Source: Crocinitomicaceae bacterium (GTDB lineage: Bacteria > Bacteroidota > Bacteroidia > Flavobacteriales_D > Sanyastnellaceae). From it: DNA of 36,185 nucleotides. Location of the stretch: the NCBI GenBank assembly GCA_002700285.1, contig PACT01000032.1, positions 21,355 through 57,539 on the forward strand. The letters are read 5' to 3'. This document shows positions 33,384 to 36,185 of the stretch, piece after piece. The stretch's first letter is position 1, and the number at the start of each line of letters is the position of its first letter. Both the position numbers and the translations under genes were made by a program. The notes under the pieces are model-generated. The model saw only the letters and a list, made by a program, of their open reading frames with translations, was not told the DNA's origin and did no database searches.

Positions 33384-34471
33384 ATCAAGAATCCCAGACA
33401 CAGATAGAGCAAATTTGGAAACCAAGCCGCTAGAAACTGTATCCCTCCATCACTTAGAGGCAAAAAATCCGGGATTGACATGGTGGCGGCATAGACTGAA
33501 ATGATACGTGATGTAAATACAAACGTAAAACCAACAAGTACCGCAATAAATAGATGTACGCCTATACCCCCTCTTTGTTTTCTTGCTGCAATCCCTACAC
33601 CGATTAAGGTGAGAACGAAAATCGCAAAAGGAGTTGACGTTCTTGCATGCTTTGTTAACTCAAAAGAAGAAGTATCGGCGCCACGCAATTTCACCTTCTC
33701 GATATAACTACTCAGCTCAGAAGTCGTCATACTGTTTACAATTTCGGCCCGTTGGGCAAAATCATCCATCTTCATCGGCAAAATTGTGTCAAGTTGATTG
33801 ACAAACTTAAAAGACTCAGTACCATTTTCATTGAACGCTCGAATACGAACATTCACGAGTCGCCATATACCATCCGCCTCCAACCATGTTCCCTTTGCAG
33901 CACTAATACTTTGCTCCAATCTAGTGTTCCCCTTATTCCATTGTTCCAATTGAAATCTATACCCCGTTTTCCTACTGTAAGTAATACTTCTGAAATATGC
34001 AATTGTTCCAGGGGACACTTCGCGATATAGGTTTTGGTCTTTTACATGAAAGTCAACATGAATCCACTCCATCTCGAAGTCTAGCTTGCTTTGATTGGCA
34101 AGAGGGACAACATAATGTGTCAGCAAAAGAGAAAGCGCCACCAAGACAGAACCGGCGACAAAATAGGGTCTCAAGAAACGGCTGAAGGCCAAACCTCCAC
34201 TCAACATGGCAATGATTTCTGTTTGCTGTGCAAGTCGGCTCGTAAACCAAACAATGGTTAAAAACACAATAAACCCACTTAACAAGTTTGCAAAAAAGAA
34301 ACAAAAAGCCGCGTAATATTTTACCGTCTCCCAAAGCGGAGCACCATTCGTGATTAATCGACCAATATTTTCAACCAAATCAAAAACAACAGCAATGACA
34401 CAGAACACCCCCAACATAAAGAAAAAAGTTTTTAAAAACTTACTTATTATATATCGATCAATGCGTGTCAC
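33362..34471 (-). CDS. LptF/LptG family (YjgP/YjgQ) permease
   Basis: Inner-membrane component of lipopolysaccharide export. The pattern RIDRYIISKFLKTFFFMLGVF, then four-to-six membrane segments split by a large periplasmic part (about 130-270), matches LptF/G. HARTSTPFAIFVLTLIGVG and RGGIGVHLFIAVLVG carry the second membrane cluster. It lies 14 bases after tgt and is probably cotranscribed. Bacteroidota usually have two paralogues; which one this is cannot be told. Confidence 0.87.
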   Translation of the reverse strand: MTRIDRYIISKFLKTFFFMLGVFCVIAVVFDLVENIGRLITNGAPLWETVKYYAAFCFFFANLLSGFIVFLTIVWFTSRLAQQTEIIAMLSGGLAFSRFLRPYFVAGSVLVALSLLLTHYVVPLANQSKLDFEMEWIHVDFHVKDQNLYREVSPGTIAYFRSITYSRKTGYRFQLEQWNKGNTRLEQSISAAKGTWLEADGIWRLVNVRIRAFNENGTESFKFVNQLDTILPMKMDDFAQRAEIVNSMTTSELSSYIEKVKLRGADTSSFELTKHARTSTPFAIFVLTLIGVGIAARKQRGGIGVHLFIAVLVGFTFVFTSRIISVYAATMSIPDFLPLSDGGIQFLAAWFPNLLYLCLGFLIYAKAPK

Positions 34472-34485
34472 GGTAATGAATGAGA

Positions 34486-35643
34486 TTAAAGTTTTTGAGA
34501 AATCTGAACAACCATTTTATTTTTCCAGACGACGAAATCCCCTTGAATGATATGCTTTCTGGCTTCTCGAACCAAATCCAAATAAAAACAGAGATTGTGA
34601 ATACTGGTAATATACATGCCCACCAATTCATTCGCTCGAATCAAATGTCTCACGTATGATTTGCTATACAACTTGTCAACGGTGGCAGAACCCAACGGAT
34701 CTAATACAGAAAAATCATTCTCCCATTTCTTATTCTTGATATTCACAATGCCTTCCCAAGTATATAACGTACCAGTCCTTGCATTTCTTGTAGGCATGAC
34801 ACAATCGAACATATCTACGCCCAACGCAATGTTCTCCAAAATATTTGCAGGTGTCCCAACACCCATTAAATATCTGGGTTTGTCTTCTGGAAGGATTCCA
34901 CAAACCAAATCACATGTTTTGTACATTTCCTCTGTAGGCTCACCCACACTTAGTCCACCAATCGCATAACCAGCGGCATCAACTCCAGAAATATATTCTG
35001 CAGATTCTTTTCTCAAATCTTCATAGGAACCTCCTTGTAAAATAGGAAATAGCTCTTGATTAAATCCATACTTGGGCTCCGTCTCAGCCAAGCGGGTCAA
35101 ACATCTATCTAACCAACGGTGGGTTCGTTGCATGGATGTTTTGGCATATTCTTTCGAACACGGGTGTGGGGGACACTCATCAAAAGCCATAATAATATCG
35201 GCGCCAATTGTACGCTGAATATCCATCACACTTTCCGGAGTGAATGACATTAAATCTCCATTGATGTGACTGCGAAAGGTAGCCCCTTCTTCGGTTAATT
35301 TTCTATTGTTGGCCAAACTGTATACTTGAAACCCGCCACTGTCTGTGAGAAGAGGCCTGTCCCAGCTCATAAATTGATGCAAGCCGCCAGCCTTCTCCAT
35401 CGTATCCATACCAGGCCTTAAATAAAGATGATATGTATTGCCCAATATGATGTCTGCATTTACCTCATTTATAAGCGCAGATTGAGGCACTGCTTTGACA
35501 GAACCGACGGTACCGACGGGCATAAAAATTGGCGTTTGGATTACGCCATGGTCTGTTTCCAAAGACCCCGCGCGTGCCCTAGAGCCTGTATCCTTATTTT
35601 CAAGGGTAAATTTCACCGCTTTGTATCTAATTTTCACCCGCAT
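34486..35643 (-). CDS. tgt: tRNA-guanine transglycosylase
   Basis: Exchanges G34 of GUN-anticodon tRNAs for a queuosine precursor. Blocks seen: TPIFMPVGTVGSVKAV, NTYHLYLRPG, DSGGFQVYSLA, GGLSVGEP, VDMFDCVMPTRNARTG (nucleophile Asp in FDCVMPTR). The zinc-site Cys cluster of the E. coli type (DPxCxCxxCxxY) is absent; this region reads LDPLGSATVDKLYSKSY. I start at the ATG at 35643 (385 residues). The longer GTG start at 35664 lies within the -7 promoter element, and a GTG at 35616 begins where family proteins usually start. It leads into the LptF/G-type gene. Confidence 0.92.
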   Translation of the reverse strand: MRVKIRYKAVKFTLENKDTGSRARAGSLETDHGVIQTPIFMPVGTVGSVKAVPQSALINEVNADIILGNTYHLYLRPGMDTMEKAGGLHQFMSWDRPLLTDSGGFQVYSLANNRKLTEEGATFRSHINGDLMSFTPESVMDIQRTIGADIIMAFDECPPHPCSKEYAKTSMQRTHRWLDRCLTRLAETEPKYGFNQELFPILQGGSYEDLRKESAEYISGVDAAGYAIGGLSVGEPTEEMYKTCDLVCGILPEDKPRYLMGVGTPANILENIALGVDMFDCVMPTRNARTGTLYTWEGIVNIKNKKWENDFSVLDPLGSATVDKLYSKSYVRHLIRANELVGMYITSIHNLCFYLDLVREARKHIIQGDFVVWKNKMVVQISQKL

Positions 35644-35663
35644 ACATTTTGAATACGGTTCCA

Positions 35664-35696
35664 CAAATGTAACTTGGGACCGTAGAATGAAGACAA
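35664..35696 (-). promoter_or_regulatory. Promoter of tgt
   Basis: Minus-strand TTG (35696-35694) and TACATTTG (35671-35664) are 22 bases apart, close to the Bacteroidota consensus. The -7 element ends 20 bases before the chosen tgt start and rules out the GTG start inside it. Confidence 0.5.
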
Positions 35697-35700
35697 CGAT

Positions 35701-36185
35701 ATGATAGGAACATTATTCAATGCTTTTGCAGTTGCTGCTGGATCGACAATCGGCCTGCTGTGCAAGAAATATATTTCCCATAAAAATCAGACAAAAATTC
35801 TTATTGTGTTTGGTCTATTTACGGTGGCATTAAGTGTCGATATGATCACTGGAATGCGAGAGCCTATTGATGTTTTCCTCGCCTTGGTGTTAGGCACCCT
35901 TCTAGGCCAGACACTTTCTCTTCACGACCGTTTGACAAAATTCACTGCCAGATTCGACAAAATGCCATCGGGGAAACCAGACAGAAATAAACTGAACGAA
36001 CCCTCTCTCGGCACAGGATTCATTAAAGCGACTTTGTTATTTTGTGTCGGCGGTTTAACATTAATCGGCTGCATGGAAGAGGGTTTGAGTGGAAAATCAC
36101 ATCTTCTTTTTATTAAGGGGACGATGGATTTGATCAGTTCTTTCTTTCTATCCGCAGTTTTGGGGAAAGGCGTTCTGTTTTCTGC
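35701..36185 (+). CDS. DUF554 family membrane protein (3' end outside window)
   Basis: At least 161 residues, open to the right edge. It begins MIGTLFNAFAVAAGSTIGLL, the usual DUF554/YdfK opening, then LGTLLGQTL, TLLFCVGGLTLIGCMEEGL and GTMDLISSFFLSAVLGKGVLF, typical membrane segments of the family. Function is unknown; it is thought to be an inner-membrane transporter-like protein. It is divergent from tgt. Confidence 0.85.
   Translation, partial: MIGTLFNAFAVAAGSTIGLLCKKYISHKNQTKILIVFGLFTVALSVDMITGMREPIDVFLALVLGTLLGQTLSLHDRLTKFTARFDKMPSGKPDRNKLNEPSLGTGFIKATLLFCVGGLTLIGCMEEGLSGKSHLLFIKGTMDLISSFFLSAVLGKGVLFS

Noticed and set aside
35644-35664. GTG start of tgt at 35664
   Set aside because: That codon overlaps the -7 promoter element, so it would lie outside the transcript.

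Overview
This window looks like a chromosomal stretch of a Bacteroidota, most likely a marine member of the Flavobacteriales. The evidence is: three secreted proteins with C-terminal tails of the type IX secretion (T9SS) sorting kind; a TonB-dependent receptor with an N-terminal carboxypeptidase-regulatory-like domain; a fused alpha/beta 2-oxoacid dehydrogenase E1; a Lacal_2735-type small protein; a Brp/Blh retinal-forming oxygenase; and several Bacteroidota-type promoters (TTG, 19-22 bases, TAnnTTTG). No rRNA, CRISPR array, transposase or integrase was seen.

Layout. Positions 1-7373 are a minus-strand run read adk - obgE - psuG - E1 alpha/beta - small S4 RNA-binding protein - TonB-dependent receptor (cut by the window edge). 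lpdA (E3) starts divergently at 7476 and is followed by a secreted alpha/beta hydrolase. From 10.3 to 14.5 kb come an M15-like peptidase, a conserved 179-aa/60-aa gene pair, a secreted CxxCH protein, and xseA-xseB overlapping one another. From 14.5 to 20.1 kb are mostly secreted proteins: a lipoprotein, a vanadium-haloperoxidase-like enzyme, a lipoprotein C26 peptidase and an arylsulfotransferase-like protein. Two of these end in the same dockerin-like module.

An initiator tRNA-Met with its own promoter and terminator lies at 20.2 kb. It borders an AT-rich segment (about 20.4-26 kb) holding a large GSLP-repeat, tail-fibre-like secreted protein, a cyclophilin remnant, two small exported proteins, Blh, and a small Cys-rich protein.

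Positions 24.6-30.9 kb form a probable light/retinal/oxidative-stress neighbourhood: Blh (beta-carotene to retinal), a Cys-rich protein, a YgjP-like metallopeptidase, a flavin reductase, a CarH/LitR-like MerR regulator with the residues expected for cobalamin binding, a four-domain fasciclin protein, an SRPBCC protein and a Lacal_2735 protein. No rhodopsin or carotenoid gene is present in the window. The two divergent intergenic regions in this block carry symmetrical sequences that could be operators.

The right end is housekeeping: a haem-binding protein, era-ispE (ispE starts with TTG directly after the era stop), convergent lptF/lptG-type permease and tgt, and a DUF554 membrane protein cut by the window end.

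Functions are assigned from motifs and family knowledge. No database search was run.
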